A stretch of DNA of 37,979 nt, taken from Heterotrichella gracilis. Lineage: Eukaryota; Sar; Xanthophyceae; Tribonematales; Xanthonemataceae. How positions within the stretch are numbered: position 1 is the first letter of the stretch; the number at the start of each line of letters is the position of its first letter. Made by a program: the position numbers and the translations under genes. Below the pieces are notes generated by a model. That model had not been told where the DNA came from, searched no databases, and was given only the letters and a program-made list of their open reading frames with translations. Below, piece by piece: positions 23,201 through 33,486 of the stretch. Location of the stretch: positions 1 to 37,979 of the forward strand of contig JAULBX010027352.1 of NCBI GenBank assembly GCA_032358255.1, written 5' to 3'.

Positions 23201-26200
23201 TATGGATGGTTTATGTCAATCCAGTGTGTGTAGGTGGAAGAATGGGGGGGATGCTATGGCAAGCACACCCACAGGAGGGTTTTGTTGTTGTTGGTGGTAG
23301 GTTTTTCTTCTCTGTGTGTGTACGTGGTAGGGTGGGGAGGGTGCCAATGGCAATGACAGCGGCAACTACATGCAGTCGGCTTATTTTCCTATGGGGTTTT
23401 CCAGTCCAGGTAGTGGGAGTGGCTGCAAACAGCACCATGCTGTGTAAACGAATTGCATCTCCAAGACAAGTGCTGTATCCCCGACCTTCCACCCAAACCA
23501 ACCACCACTCACCCCTCCAGGCACCCGCGTGACCTCCATCCACCCCGGCTTCTTCCGCCCCCGCCCCCCCCCCAAGCCCCGCAAGGCCAAGCTAGCAGTG
23601 ACAGATGATGCAGACAGCGACGAGTATGACGATGAGGATGTGTATGCATCGGATGATGAGGCGCCGGAGCAGGAGGGGCACCCCAATGCCAGTGATACCG
23701 GCACCTACGGCAAGATCTGCTGGGTGCGTGTGGCGGTGGTGGTGGTGTGTGTGTGGGGAGGGGAAGCTGTAGGTGGAATAGTGTTTGCTGTAGGGTTTAG
23801 AAAATACATCGGGGGGTCTTGGCTTTACTCCTCCCATTCACTGGCCCCTTACATGCGGCCTTATGGCTGCTCTGAAACCACGCAACTCCCTCTTCTGCTT
23901 CCTCACCCCTCCTTGTACCCCCTTCCCCGCTTCCCAGGATGACAGCAGCCTCCATCTGGGTGAGCTATAACAAAGCTGTAGACCACCACTGCATTTCCTG
24001 ATTTCCACACCCAAAACCTGCCCGTGTTTCCCCTTGCCTGCACTTTGTAGCTGCGCTGAAACCGTGCCCTCATCCCCTTGTACCCCCCCTGTCCTCACCC
24101 CCCACCCCCCCTCCCAGGTCGACAGCAGCCACCAGCTGCACATAGGTGAGGTGCCGCTGCAGGTGGGGGGCGGGGTGGGGCTGCTGGCGCCAGTGGCAAG
24201 CCTCAAGCTGAGGCAGGGGGAGGAGGTGGTGCAGGTGGGTGGGTGGGTACACACCTGAATGGGGTTTGTGCACATGGGGTGGCCATCACACTGGCTGGTG
24301 GTGCTCGTTGATACCATTCATTCGTTCATTCATTCTGCTGTTGCCATTCTGCAGCTTCCATATGCTTTGGCAATGCCTTGTGAATGACGCGTTTTTGTGT
24401 CTGGCGAGACGGAACACGCCCTGTGCATGTGTGTGTCGCGCCTGGCTGTCACCTGTGGGCGTTCCCTTCATTTACTTACTTCTTTCTGTCGGCTTGTTTT
24501 TGCACCCTGATTCCTTGTGCCTTCACCTTGTTTCAACCTTCCCCTCATCCCGCTCCAGGTTTCCTGGCAGCGCCTGACAGAGGATGGCTTCCACACACAC
24601 ACGCGCGCGGGCCAGGTTGACTGGGTGGGTGCGCTGCTCACTACACAGCGCCTGGTCATGGTCACGCCAGACCTCAAGCCACTGGCGCAGGTAGGGTGTA
24701 CATGTAGGGTTTTAGGGTTTAGGGTTGGGCTCTGCTCGCCGCCCTGCGCCTGATCATGGTCACGCCTGACCTCAAGTTACTGGTAGGGTGTACATGTAGG
24801 GTTTTAGGTTTAGGGTTTAGGGTTGGTGCTCTGTTTGCCGCCCAGGAATTTATCATAGTCACACCGGGCTAGGCTTGGCTAGGATAGGCCTATTCTAGTC
24901 CCCTTGACCAATGTGTGCTTTATCCCCTGTGTTCCCCTCTTCATGTCTCGTAACCCTGTGTTCAATCCCCACCTGGTGTCCATTCCCACTTGCTTTTCAA
25001 ACCCCTGTGTGTGTGCATGCAGGCAGTGAGCGACAGCAGCGGGGGCGTGGTCCTGTCGGCACTGTGGGTGGGGCCCGCACTGGTCTACTCAACATCGCTC
25101 AACCAGGTACGGGTGAGGGGAGTGGGGCGTGCACAGGTTACATCCAGCGTGGGGTGCAACCGCCCCCGTACATCACACTCCACCCTATATACAGGCCTCT
25201 ACCGCAGTGTACTCTGGCACCCTTGCCATAAACCCTACAACCTCAAACCCTAAACACACACCACTACCGGCCCCACTCCCTCACACCCCACATACCCACT
25301 GCACCCACCTGCTCCCATCACACCCCACCCCCACATACCCACATACCCACCCCCTCCACTGCCCCTCCGCAGGTCATGCAGCTGGGATTCGACGGCACCG
25401 TGGTCAAGGTGTGCGCATACGCAGGAAGCACCCCAGCGGTGCTCCTGGCAGCCCTCGCAGACAGGTTGCTGCTGGCAAGGAGTGGGGGGTCACCCTCCTC
25501 CTCCTGCAGGGTGTCCCCCCGCATAGCCCGCCTGCTTTCCCCCCTGGTGGTGGGCTTTGCCACGGCTGCGCTGGTGGGGGTGCTGCCGGGGGGGGTGGCG
25601 CGCGCCCGGGCGGACATCAAGAAAGTGCTGGAGGTGGGTGACCTGGTTGGGGGTGGGATAATGATGATAAAGTGGTGGAGATGGGTGGGGGTGGGGGTGG
25701 GATAATGGTAACAGGACCACAAAACAGTGCAAGTTTGCCGCAGTTCTTTTAAGGGATAGGCATGTGGGGCGATGGTGCGTGTGTGATGTGGTGGGTGGGG
25801 AGGTGGGTGTCAAGTAGTGGTGAAGGGACTTGTGGTGGTTGGTGTGTGCATGTGGGTGTGTGCCGTGCCCCCCCACCCTCCCACCCCGCAATGATTTACC
25901 TGGCACCCTTCCCCACCTCCACCTACACACACCCCACACCCTCTCCTTTCCCCCGCAGGCCTACGACCCCACCTCGGTTGACTCCGCAGTATTCTCTTCC
26001 CTGATCAAGCTGGGGTGTGCGGACATTGCTTTTGCACTGGCTGGTGCCGCGGGTGGGGAGGGGGGTGTGGGGAGGGGGCAGCTGGAGGCGTGCCGCGTGG
26101 CGGTGGGGTCCTGGGAGGAGGCGCAACGCAAGGGATTGGGCGAGTACGAGGCGTCGATGTACTACCCCGGGTGGGTGCGGCAGGGAGAGAGGGGGGGTTT

Positions 26201-28268
26201 GGAGCACAAGGGGCAAGGGGAGCAAAGGGGCAATTGCGCAGGGGGGGTTAGGCGCAAGTGGGGCAAGGCTGCTATTGAGCAGGTGTTTGCTGCTGTTTGG
26301 TTTCGAAGGGGCGAGGGTGGAAAGGAGTTGCAATGCGATGGTTTGTTTTGGGAGGGCACATGTAGGGCGCATAGTTTGGGTTGGGTGTGTGGCAACACAT
26401 CCAAGCAAGGCGCACCTTCCCCTATGCACCAACCCCCCTCCCACCCTATTCCCACCCCCAAAACGCATCCATTGACCTCCTCCTCCCCTTCCCTCGCAGG
26501 CCCCTCCAGCGCGGCTCCCCCCTCCACACCCGCCTGTCTGCGCTGGGCGAGGCCGCGCTGCTGTGTGGCAAGTTCAGCGTTGCGCGGCGGTGCATGGAGG
26601 CCACGGGGCAGTGGGCGACGCTGCTTGCGCTAACCTCATTCCAGGGGGACGTAACACGACTGGAGGTGTATGCGTATGCGAAGGACGTGCTGCAGGTGGG
26701 TGGTGGTGGTGGTGGTGGTGGCGGCGGTGGCGGCGGTGGTGGCGGCGGTTGGTGGTGGTGAGAGTTTGTGGGTGGCGGAGACGGGGGCTTAGGGTGCAGG
26801 GTGCGGCTTTTTGCGCTGACCCATTTCCCAGGGGTGTATAACAAGGCTGGAGGCGTAAGTGGTACGGGGGTAGTGCAGGGGTGGCGTACGGGGGGAAGAG
26901 GGGGGCATATCACTGCTTAGTATGAAGGGAGCTTGGTGGGCAAGTGCAATATGTGGTGCTCACCACGCCTGCCGCACAAATACCCTAATTCAGACACCTC
27001 ACAAACCCTCTGTACCCTCCAAGCTCTGTCCCGGCAGGGTGATAGGAGCAACTGGTGAGCTGTGCAGTATATTTCGCCAGGTCAAAACCCTAACATAGGA
27101 TTTTTGTTTGCAGGTTGACAGCGCGCCCGCCAGGTGGCCACATAGGTGCTCAACGTGGCCGATGTCAGACAAAACCCTAACTTGTGGTTTTTCCTTCGCA
27201 GGTTGACAGCCGTACCCGCCAGATGGCCATAGAGGTGCTCAATGTTGCTGACGCCAAGTTTGGCAAGGCGAAATTCGGGGAGTACTACTCGTCGGAGAGT
27301 AGGGACTGGCAGATGGAAGTGGGTGAGTGCGGGGGGATGGCGGTGGGGAGGGGTGTGTGGCGGAATGCATTGGAATGGCAGTGAAATGGAACGGCAGTGA
27401 AAAGGGAGCAAGTGGAGAGAATAGGCAGTGCGGGGGTGGAGGGTGGTGTGGTGGCTCGGCAGAGCGTGAGGTGATGGGACAGCGCTTCTCAAGGATTCGC
27501 AGAGAATGCTTCTAGTACCATATTGCGTTGGGTTGTAGTCTGAAGTGTGCGCAATGCCAAGTGATGCTCTCTCCCCAACCCCCTCGCTTTGTCACACCAC
27601 AATGGCAGCAGCCCACTGACCCCAACCCCACCGCCCCCACCCTGCAGTCTCCCAGGAGCCTGATCCCCAGCCGCTCCAAATCGCATCCCGGGGCGCAGTC
27701 CCCCTGATGGAGGTGAACGACACACACGAAACCATCTACCCGCTGGACAACCAACAGGTAGGCAGCATATAGCAGAAAGCAGAACTGGCCATGGTGATGT
27801 GCACTTGTGGTCATGCCACCAATCGACGCATTTCGTGTCCGTTGTCCAGTAAGACAAAAACAAATCTTCTAAGAACATGCTGTTTCTCCGATTAATTTAT
27901 GCTAGAACATATAATATTGGAAATGGAATCACCTCTACAAAGCGGAGACCAACAGCACAGAAAATCCAGCAGGTAGAGGCCTATCACCTGGTGATACCTG
28001 GGGTAAAACCTGACTGTAAACGCTAGAAATAGTTAATAAATACTCGTTTTTTGTTTCCAACAGGTGGAGGCCTACCTGGGGTTGGGCGCCAAGCCCGCCA
28101 TTCGCAGCCCTGTATTCAAGCGGGCGCCCACCCCGCCACGTGGCAGGCCCTCAGAGCCTGATGAGGACAGTGTGACAACTGGCAGCCAGCTGGGGGCTGT
28201 CACACCCCGCTCCGCCAGCGCCATCTTCGACAGGTGCACCTTTAAACCCTAGACCCTATGCGCCCATG

Positions 28269-28310
<42 letters not shown>

Positions 28311-30672
28311 ACGCATACCAGCCACAAAAGCCAGATCAGCAATCAACCTTGCACAAGCATGCGCCACTCAGCCCATGCATTGCATGTATGTAGCTGGTTA
28401 TGTGTGCCCTGGTGCAAGCCAGTTACCCTCGAGCGCGGTTTTTGTGCGCTACCTTTCTCTCTTTCTCTCTGTAACCCGCGCCGTGTTTGTGGCCAGGGAG
28501 GATGAGGTGGTCAAGGTGGCGGGGAGGGAAAAGGAGAAGGACATGTTCGAGTCGGACGACGAGGACGACCGCCTGAGCCAGATGAGCGGCGGCAGTGGGG
28601 CCCGGAAGCTGCACGTCACCATCAAGAAAAAGGAGGAGGTGGCTGCGGGCATGGATGTGAGCCAGCTGGCAAGCGCTGCGAGGGGGATACGCCTGGGGGC
28701 GCCGGCGGCGCCGGCGGCTGCGCGGGGGGTGGGCCGCGCACCCTCGTTGCTTTTAGTACCCCCTGGTTCCCTCTCCTGTAACCCCGTGTAGTGCTTTGCA
28801 TGCATCGCATACCTCCTCACATCATGGAGGATAAACCCTAAACCCTTGCACGTGCGGGCTACCCTCCCAGGCATTCACCCTGCAAATTTGCATGCCATTT
28901 GTTCACGGTGCAGGCATTTATACCCTGCACACCTGCATTCTACTTCAAAGCTGCACCTGGGGTCAGGGGAATCCCCACTGTACACCAAACTCTATGAAGA
29001 TACTGGTGTATTATCGTGGCCCTTGCTGACGCCCATGCCCCCTCCCCCACCCCCAGGCGCAGCCCCCTGCACCCGCACGCGCTGCCTCATCGCACTTTGC
29101 CCCCCGGCCCCCACCCCCACCAACTGTGTCGGGTGCGGAGGGGTATGCCCTGGGCCTGACTGCAATGGAGCAGGGGCAGTGGGATGCAGCGGCCAGCGCC
29201 TTCTCATCCGCCTACGATGCGTACGTACCCTCCCCTGCTTTCGCATATGCTGCGCCCCCCTTCCCCTTGTGTACAATGCACATGTGCCCTGGTCTGTATC
29301 GTACTGCCCCTTGCATATGCTGGCCAACTCCCCTTTTGGGTATTACCCGTCTCATGGGGGGGATGTGCATGATGCAAGTCCCCCGAGCTTGCACCCCACC
29401 CCCTGGGGCCACAGCCAAGGGAGCCTGCAGAAGAGGCGTGTGTGAACCACCCATGGCGCATCCATCAGCTGCTGCGCAACCACCATGATGCGCACCCATG
29501 CACCGCCTGGCCATGAGTTCTTGAAACCGCATATCCCCCACCCCTCAAACACCCTCTCCATCCCCACCCCCCACTCCTCCCCCACAGGCTCACTGCTGAG
29601 GTTGCCTCCCAGCCCGCCAAGGCCCCTGCGCGCACAGCCTGTGGGCAGTACCTGGCTGCAGTGCTGCTGCTCAAGGTAAGGATGATACTGGGGGGCAGGA
29701 GGGTACCAATATAGGCAGCTGCCCTTATCTGTTGCCAGCTTCCTGTATACGTGCAAGCTGTCTACAAACGCCTGTCCATGACAACATGGTCGCTGCATTA
29801 AATAATTGTATGTCATTTTTATATGTGGATGATTGGATATGGTATGCCGTCCACTGAAACAGGCAGGATTTTGAGGCGTTTTTGAGGACACCAACCTGGG
29901 CTCGTTAGGGTATAAACTGTGACTGTTTTAGATCAAGTGTTATTCTGTCAATTTATTTACCATTTTTTTCTTTCACTTCATATATATTTTGTTGCTCCAG
30001 GCCAGTGCCAAGGCGCCCAGCAAGGAGGCGGGTGCGCGCCTGTCCCGCCACGTGGCGCTGCTGGCGCTGCAGGACAGGCACCGCACGGCGCTGGTGCAGG
30101 CAGCGGCAAACAAAAACATGGACGTGGGAAACTACGGGTGGGTGGCGGGTGGAAGGAGGGGCCAATGTGGCAGCAGTGCAGCAGTGGCTATTGTTTCTAG
30201 TGATCCAGCAGTAGGTGTTTTTGCCATGGTCAGTTTGGTTTAGGGCAGATGGGATGGTGCCGGGTAGATGGGAGGGTGTATACTTTAGGAGCTCCCCTGC
30301 CATGTCTGGTAGCGAGTCAGCAGTATGCGAAACCCTAAAGCCTCAACGCCAGGCTGGATTGGCACCCACACCCCACACCCACATCGCATACCCACCCACA
30401 CCCACACCCACACCCACACCCACACCCACACCACCCGCAGGTACTCCAGCCAGCAGTACGCCTGGCTGCTCCACCAGGCCCAGTCCCAAGGCGCTGCCCC
30501 CGCATACATCAGTCTGCTGCAGACCAAGGTGGCTATGTGCGCAGCGCAAAAGGGGAGGAACATGGCCATGTCAGGGGGGGACAACGAGCAGGGGTTCCTG
30601 GCGGGGGTGGCGGGGGCGGGCAGCGCGGCGCAGCTGGCGGCGGTGGTGGCGCCCATTGTGGGGGCCCAGTGA
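17210..30672 (+). CDS. TWD40-2: TWD40-2/TTAY2-like subunit of the TSET (TPLATE) endocytic complex
   Basis: Seen: 26 phase-consistent exons: 17458-17535, 17877-18005, 18399-18506, 19084-19249, 19757-19849, 20166-20295, 20590-20659, 21173-21320, 21703-21951, 22274-22455, 22853-23129, 23521-23723, 24118-24234, 24559-24690, 25023-25106, 25373-25633, 25959-26170, 26500-26695, 27202-27322, 27648-27757, 28064-28233, 28497-28728, 29057-29220, 29588-29675, 30001-30137 and 30441-30672 (TGA). They encode 1362 residues. The start is tentative: ACCATGG at 17210 opens MADTGLLVVLAG, but the donor choice is ambiguous. Order: first WD40-type propeller (about 1-310), second (about 310-810), alpha-solenoid, acidic linker, helical C-terminus. 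Telling stretches are ARAISLHPKHPI, SALWVGPALVYSTS, ADRLLLA, GARLSRHVALL and NMDVGNYGYSSQQYAWLL. Known: Arabidopsis TWD40-2, also about 1,400 residues, has these propellers and works in TPLATE-dependent endocytosis. The identification is from remembered family sequence, not alignment. Confidence 0.9.
17718..17876 (+). repeat. Two about 78-bp copies of TWD40-2 exon 2 acceptor/start region
   Basis: The motif GAGTATG[G/A] with a preceding GTGTATGGC recurs at 17741, 17820 and, in the true exon, 17898 (spacing 79 and 78). Each unit ends in TGCCACACTTGCAGGC[A/G]GTG, an intact acceptor. The upstream units carry coding-like but degraded versions of VYGDVLEYDLLSGCK. 'Exon 2' here is 17877-18005. Confidence 0.85.
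18103..18129. repeat. Perfect 12-bp hairpin
   Basis: TATTGGCCACAC, a 3-base loop ACC, then GTGTGGCCAATA. It is a perfect stem inside the intron between 18005 and 18399. It could be the end of a short element or a structured intronic signal. Confidence 0.85.
18735..19072 (+). repeat. Three degenerate copies of the TWD40-2 19084 exon start, interleaved with CCCTAAA tracts
   Basis: The true exon start (GACTCCAACCCCGTTGCGTA at 19084, coding DSNPVAYVCEAGSAS) recurs in decayed form at about 18740-18815, 18871-18925 and 18973-19028. All three copies keep an AG before GACTCC. CCCTAAACCCC/AACCCTAAACCC tracts fall between the copies at about 18718-18738, 18945-18960 and 19047-19070. This is the clearest example in the window of exon-edge duplication coupled to telomere-like repeats. 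Confidence 0.9.
19331..19560 (+). repeat. Two degenerate copies of the 19084-19249 exon end plus donor
   Basis: The exon end (AGCCGATACTGGCGCTGGAG, then GCGCACCCGCACGGTGAGG) recurs at about 19331-19378 and 19516-19558. Both copies keep GGTGAGG and lie downstream of the true donor. Confidence 0.85.
20710..20790. repeat. Duplicated segment around TTTAGGGTTTAGGG
   Basis: CTGGCATG...CCTC.GAGG.CCACT occurs at about 20706-20729 and 20757-20783, with TTTAGGGTTTAGGG at 20739-20755 between the copies. It lies inside the intron after the 20590-20659 exon. Confidence 0.75.
20798..20900. repeat. About 52-bp tandem duplication in an intron
   Basis: CATACATG[G/A]CCAC.CATG and CATGGGCCAA[C/T]GGGTCA recur once at an offset of about 50-52 bp. 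It is unrelated to any exon I can see. Confidence 0.6.
21366..21490 (+). repeat. Two degenerate copies of the 21173-21320 exon end plus donor
   Basis: The exon end (CTGCTACCCAGCGAGTGCGT, then GGGTCAAACCC) recurs at about 21376-21440 (CTGCTACCCAGCAAGTGCGT) and more weakly at 21453-21487. AACCCTTAAACCC and AAACCCTAAACCC tracts separate the copies. Confidence 0.85.
22208..22240 (+). repeat. Short copy of TWD40-2 exon segment (22274-22455)
   Basis: GTGACCTTTGACAAGGCACG resembles CTGACCTTTGACAAGGTTGT in the exon (about 22308). It lies about 95 bp upstream in the intron. Confidence 0.6.
22661..22782. repeat. TTTAGGG tracts with a small flanking duplication
   Basis: CTAGGGTTTAGGGGTAAGGG occurs at about 22662 and GGTTTAGGGTTTAGGGTTTA at 22761-22780. 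Both follow similar CATTT...ATTC.CCAT.ATGT sequence, so the unit is duplicated at about 98 bp. Pure intron. Confidence 0.75.
23934..23967 (+). repeat. Degenerate copy of the 24118 exon start
   Basis: TCCCAGGATGACAGCAGCCT, then CCATCTGGGTGAG, mirrors TCCCAGGTCGACAGCAGCCA, then CCAGCTGCACATAGGTGAG at 24113. The upstream intron is also duplicated (GCTCTGAAACC and CTTGTACCCCC), giving a unit of about 180 bp. Confidence 0.85.
24738..24870 (+). repeat. Degenerate copies of the 24559-24690 exon end plus donor and TTTAGGG tail
   Basis: GCGCCTGATCATGGTCACGC, then CTGACCTCAAG, repeats the exon end at about 24651. The donor GTAGGGTGTACATGTAGGG and a TTTTAGGG/TTTAGGG run follow in both (24691-24727 and 24784-24824). 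A weaker third copy starts at about 24836. The unit is about 95-100 bp. Confidence 0.9.
26697..26761. repeat. GGT/GGC trinucleotide run at a splice donor
   Basis: A (GGT)n/(GGC)n stretch of about 60 bases starts directly at the donor of the 26500-26695 exon. The + strand is G-rich and could fold into a G-quadruplex in the pre-mRNA. Confidence 0.85.
26808..26880 (+). repeat. Degenerate copy of the 26500-26695 exon end
   Basis: TTTGCGCTGACCCATTTCCC, then AGGGGTGTATAACAAGGCTGG, parallels CTTGCGCTAACCTCATTCCA, then GGGGGACGTAACACGACTGG in the exon. It lies downstream in the intron, after the GGT run. Confidence 0.8.
27086..27172 (+). repeat. 88-bp upstream copy of the 27202 exon acceptor/start
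   Basis: AAAACCCTAAC...TTTGCAGGTTGACAGC (27086-27122) repeats AAAACCCTAAC...TTCGCAGGTTGACAGC (27172-27210). The copied coding part (GCCCGCCAGGTGGCCACATA) carries small indels that would shift the frame. It has an intact acceptor. Confidence 0.9.
27966..28010 (+). repeat. Degenerate copy of the 28064 exon start
   Basis: AGCAGGTAGAGGCCTATCAC, then CTGGTGATACCTGGGG, resembles ACAGGTGGAGGCCTACCTGG, then GGTTGGGC at 28061. It lies about 93 bp upstream. No telomere-like tract lies between them. Confidence 0.75.
28269..28310. repeat. (ATT)n microsatellite
   Basis: About 14 uninterrupted ATT units lie in the intron after the 28064-28233 exon. They follow an AAACCCTAGACCCTA tract at 28244. Confidence 0.95.
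30370..30432. repeat. (CCCACA)n hexanucleotide run next to an acceptor
   Basis: Seven or more CACCCA units run almost into the CCCGCAG acceptor at 30440. They replace a normal pyrimidine tract before the last TWD40-2 exon. Confidence 0.9.
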
Positions 30673-32249
30673 GGGATTGGGGAGGGGGTTGGCGGCCATT
30701 GTGGGGGCCAATTGAGGGGTGAGGGCAGGGGCGGGGTGTGGTGTGGCGTGATGGTGTGATGTGTGGCGGGCTGTTGCAGGGGTGGGTGACAACAGCAGTG
30801 ACATATTGTATTGCCACAAAACGGCCACACGTCGTGCTAGGGTCGTGCACAGTTTGGTGGATGTGATCGTGGGCAGCAGCGCTAACCCCAGGATTACTAT
30901 GCGCCTGCCACCAGTTGGTTTGCCATCACATACAGTATCCCAGTCATTATTGCAATACTGTTGCGAAGTTTCAGACCTGCTTGTTACCGAGCCATTTTAC
31001 CTGGCCCTGGTCGAGCCCGGCAGGCTAGCCCGCTGCTCAGAAGCCTTGTAGCCATGCCCCTCTACAAGGAGGAAAATTCCAGGCTGACGAGCTCAACACC
31101 ACCACAGTTCATGCATGCGTGTTTTGTTTATGCATGCATGCGTATGGGGGCACGTTCTTCTCTGTGCCTTCTCTGTACAGAACCTCCCATACCAACCTGC
31201 CGCATCAACACCATGGTGGCCACCACATGCATGCATTTCATCTCTGCATGCATGCATGCGCAGGGGGCCACGTTCTTCTCGAGTTCGTATCATCCACAGT
31301 TGCCATACGTCCTCAATTACACATCGAAGTGGGTGCGATGTCTTCTACGTACTGGGAAAGCATGCACGGAACCAAAAACGGCCACACTTGGACGGTCCGT
31401 ACCAACCCACTGGCGAGAAGTGTTATAACCAGCTCGGAACAACACCCACAACGTTTTTAGGACGCCGAGTGCCGTTCCTGCTCACCCACGCCTTGGGTTC
31501 TCCCTGCCTGCAGACCAGTTGTCTGCATCATAACCCTACTGGCATGTGGCCTGGCAACTTGATTCCACATGTTTGGAAGCTGGCACGCACTTCATGCGAG
31601 CCATCCATGCAGTGGCACAGCCGACGGCTACCCTGCACCATCAAATGAGGTGCATTGGGCGTTCCCACAACCGCAACTCTCTGTGTTTGACCATGGAATC
31701 CCACTCTTAAGAGCTCTTGCATGGCTGACCTACTGTTGTACTGCTTGCCAGTCTAAGGTCGGAAATTGGACAACAGCAGGTCAGCTGCGGGGCAGCTGGA
31801 GAAAGGGCTTTTGGGTTTTTGGGCACACACGCAAAGGCAGTTGCGGTTGTGGGAAGCGCCATAGCCTTCGTCTGGTGGGCACATGCACGCATATGGCCCA
31901 GCGAGAGGCACGGGCTCGCCACCTGTATGGGCATCCCCAAGTTGCCTGCAGGAGGGTCTACACTGTTTCTGGCTGCGCGAGTAAGGTTGCCAAACCTCCC
32001 CGGGATCCTTCAACATCTGGTGGGTCACAGGAACCCCGCACAGATGCCACGAGGAGCCTGTTCAGCTGGATGAAAGGCTGGGCTCAAAGGACTTGCAAAC
32101 CTTCATTGCTTTTGGTCGCCACTCTGGCTTCTGGGTGTGAAAACAGACCCAGGGCCAGTGCGGTAGCCAGAAGAAGTGAACGTTGCCATGTCCCTTTAGC
32201 TCAGCCACTTGTGACCCAGCTGAATAGGCTCCACGCACCTGTGCCGACC
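30673..32249. other. TWD40-2 3' UTR and unassigned sequence with a long open frame
   Basis: No exon chain is recognised. The region contains TGCATG-rich blocks (31110-31290). It also contains an open frame of 276 codons (31569-32399) that runs into the kinase-fragment pseudogene in the same frame as that exon. I recognise no domain in it. Confidence 0.45.
31131..31283. repeat. Duplicated TGCATG-run block
   Basis: TGCATGCATGCG followed by GGGGGC-ACGTTCTTCTC occurs at about 31131-31162 and 31248-31280. ATGCATGC is self-complementary, so each block can form a short cruciform. Confidence 0.75.
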
Positions 32250-32866
32250 CTGCTTCCACACCCAGAGTGTATGGCCTTCTTCAACAGGAGGGTGGTGCAG
32301 GTAAGAGTGAAAATGATACAGTTATGGTGCGGAAGTGTGAGCCAGTGGCCTCCCAACTCTGCCTGTGCCGTTTCCTTACTGAATTCGCCTTTTTTATGAC
32401 ATCCCTCCGCTGTCTTTTCTGGATAGTACCGTAATAGTGGTGAGTGCCTGGCCTTCCTCAACAAGCGGGTGGTGCAGAAGCTTGATATGCACTTTGATAA
32501 CTCCACTTCTGTAGGCAATGCGCCTCCCCTCTGTGGGCAGGCGACGGTAGTACTTTATTTGCTTTTTTATTTCATTTATCCCGTGCAGGTCTTCGTGGTT
32601 GCGGTGGCAGGCGGCACCTTGCCGTTATTAATCCCCGGCACCCGGGAACGCCACTGGGGCGCTGTGGTGGGGCGGTGAAGTGAGGCCCATGCCAGGAGTC
32701 ATGGCGCACCAGGTGCTTGGCGGCACAGTGGCGGTCAAGAGCTACACGCGGCGCAACAGTGGCCCATTGCAGCAGGCGGACCATTGGGGTAACCTGGTGA
32801 GGTTGACGCACGCTGTATACGTATAGGGCTTGGACCACTGCTTTGGTTAGGGTTTAGGGTTTAGGC
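32250..32866 (+). pseudogene. Protein-kinase fragment pseudogene (paralogue of the downstream kinase)
   Basis: Seen: the segment ending 32299 (HPECMAFFNRRVVQ, then GTAAGA) matches the downstream kinase exon ending 36394 (TPECLDVLNKRVVQ, then GTAAGA). A second, shorter copy of the same exon end is at about 32430-32478. The segment 32589-32803 matches the N-lobe exon 36593-36805: HWGAVVGR, then VAVKSY. About eleven bases of the Gly-loop (GCGGE in the paralogue) are missing and TGA codons follow, so no kinase domain can be read. A TTAGGGTTTAGGGTTTAGG tract closes the unit at 32845. No C-lobe is present. Inference: a relic of a tandem kinase duplication. Confidence 0.8.
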
Positions 32867-33486
32867 GCCCGCATCCATCTGTTCCTCGCCCGCTTTGCTA
32901 TAAGCTTGGATATCTGTTTGCATTTACCCAAAGACTGTCACCTGTAGCCCTGCATAAGCACGCATATGGGTGTTCAGTGGTTGGTCAGTCCACAGGGCGC
33001 GCGCTCCCACCTGTGGCGTGCACTCAGAGGTTGCAGCCCATGTCTGCTGTTCATCCTCCACAGGGCACTCAACATGAGTCTCAAACCCTTGCAGGTGTCA
33101 GTCCTGCACACAGCAAACGAGCGAGCCATGGCCAACGGTCCCAGCCCAGCGCTGCCAACTGGCATGCCACGTAGGCAGGGCGTGTGCCCAGCAGACGCCA
33201 GGCCAGGTCACCCTTGCCAAGGGTCTCTTGAGAAGTCGCGGAGGTCTATATAACCCACAGGTCGGGAAATGCTGTGCATCCTTTGCTCTTGTGATCGGTC
33301 TGTTACCTTTTGGCACCTTTTCTGTCACCTTTTGTCGTGCTACTGATCGCGGAGTGTCCTATTGTTCGGCCGAGGTCTTGATCTATCATGGTGGTTGTGA
33401 CTACAGTTTGAAGCTGCAGCTGGCAAGTCAACCGTGCGTTCTGCGCCTGGTGTGCAGCGACCATGGCTGCAATCGGCTGCATATAG
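32867..33486. other. Unassigned spacer between kinase units
   Basis: No supportable exon was found. It probably contains the promoter or first exon(s) of the downstream kinase locus. Confidence 0.4.

Noticed and set aside
25830..26633. 267-codon open frame read as one protein
   Set aside because: It reads through a genuine intron; its ends coincide with the TWD40-2 exons 25959-26170 and 26500-26695, whose phases and splice sites are better supported.
27086..27172. Additional TWD40-2 exon at 27114
   Set aside because: It has an acceptor and similar sequence, but indels shift the frame; it is best explained as a decayed copy of the 27202 exon.
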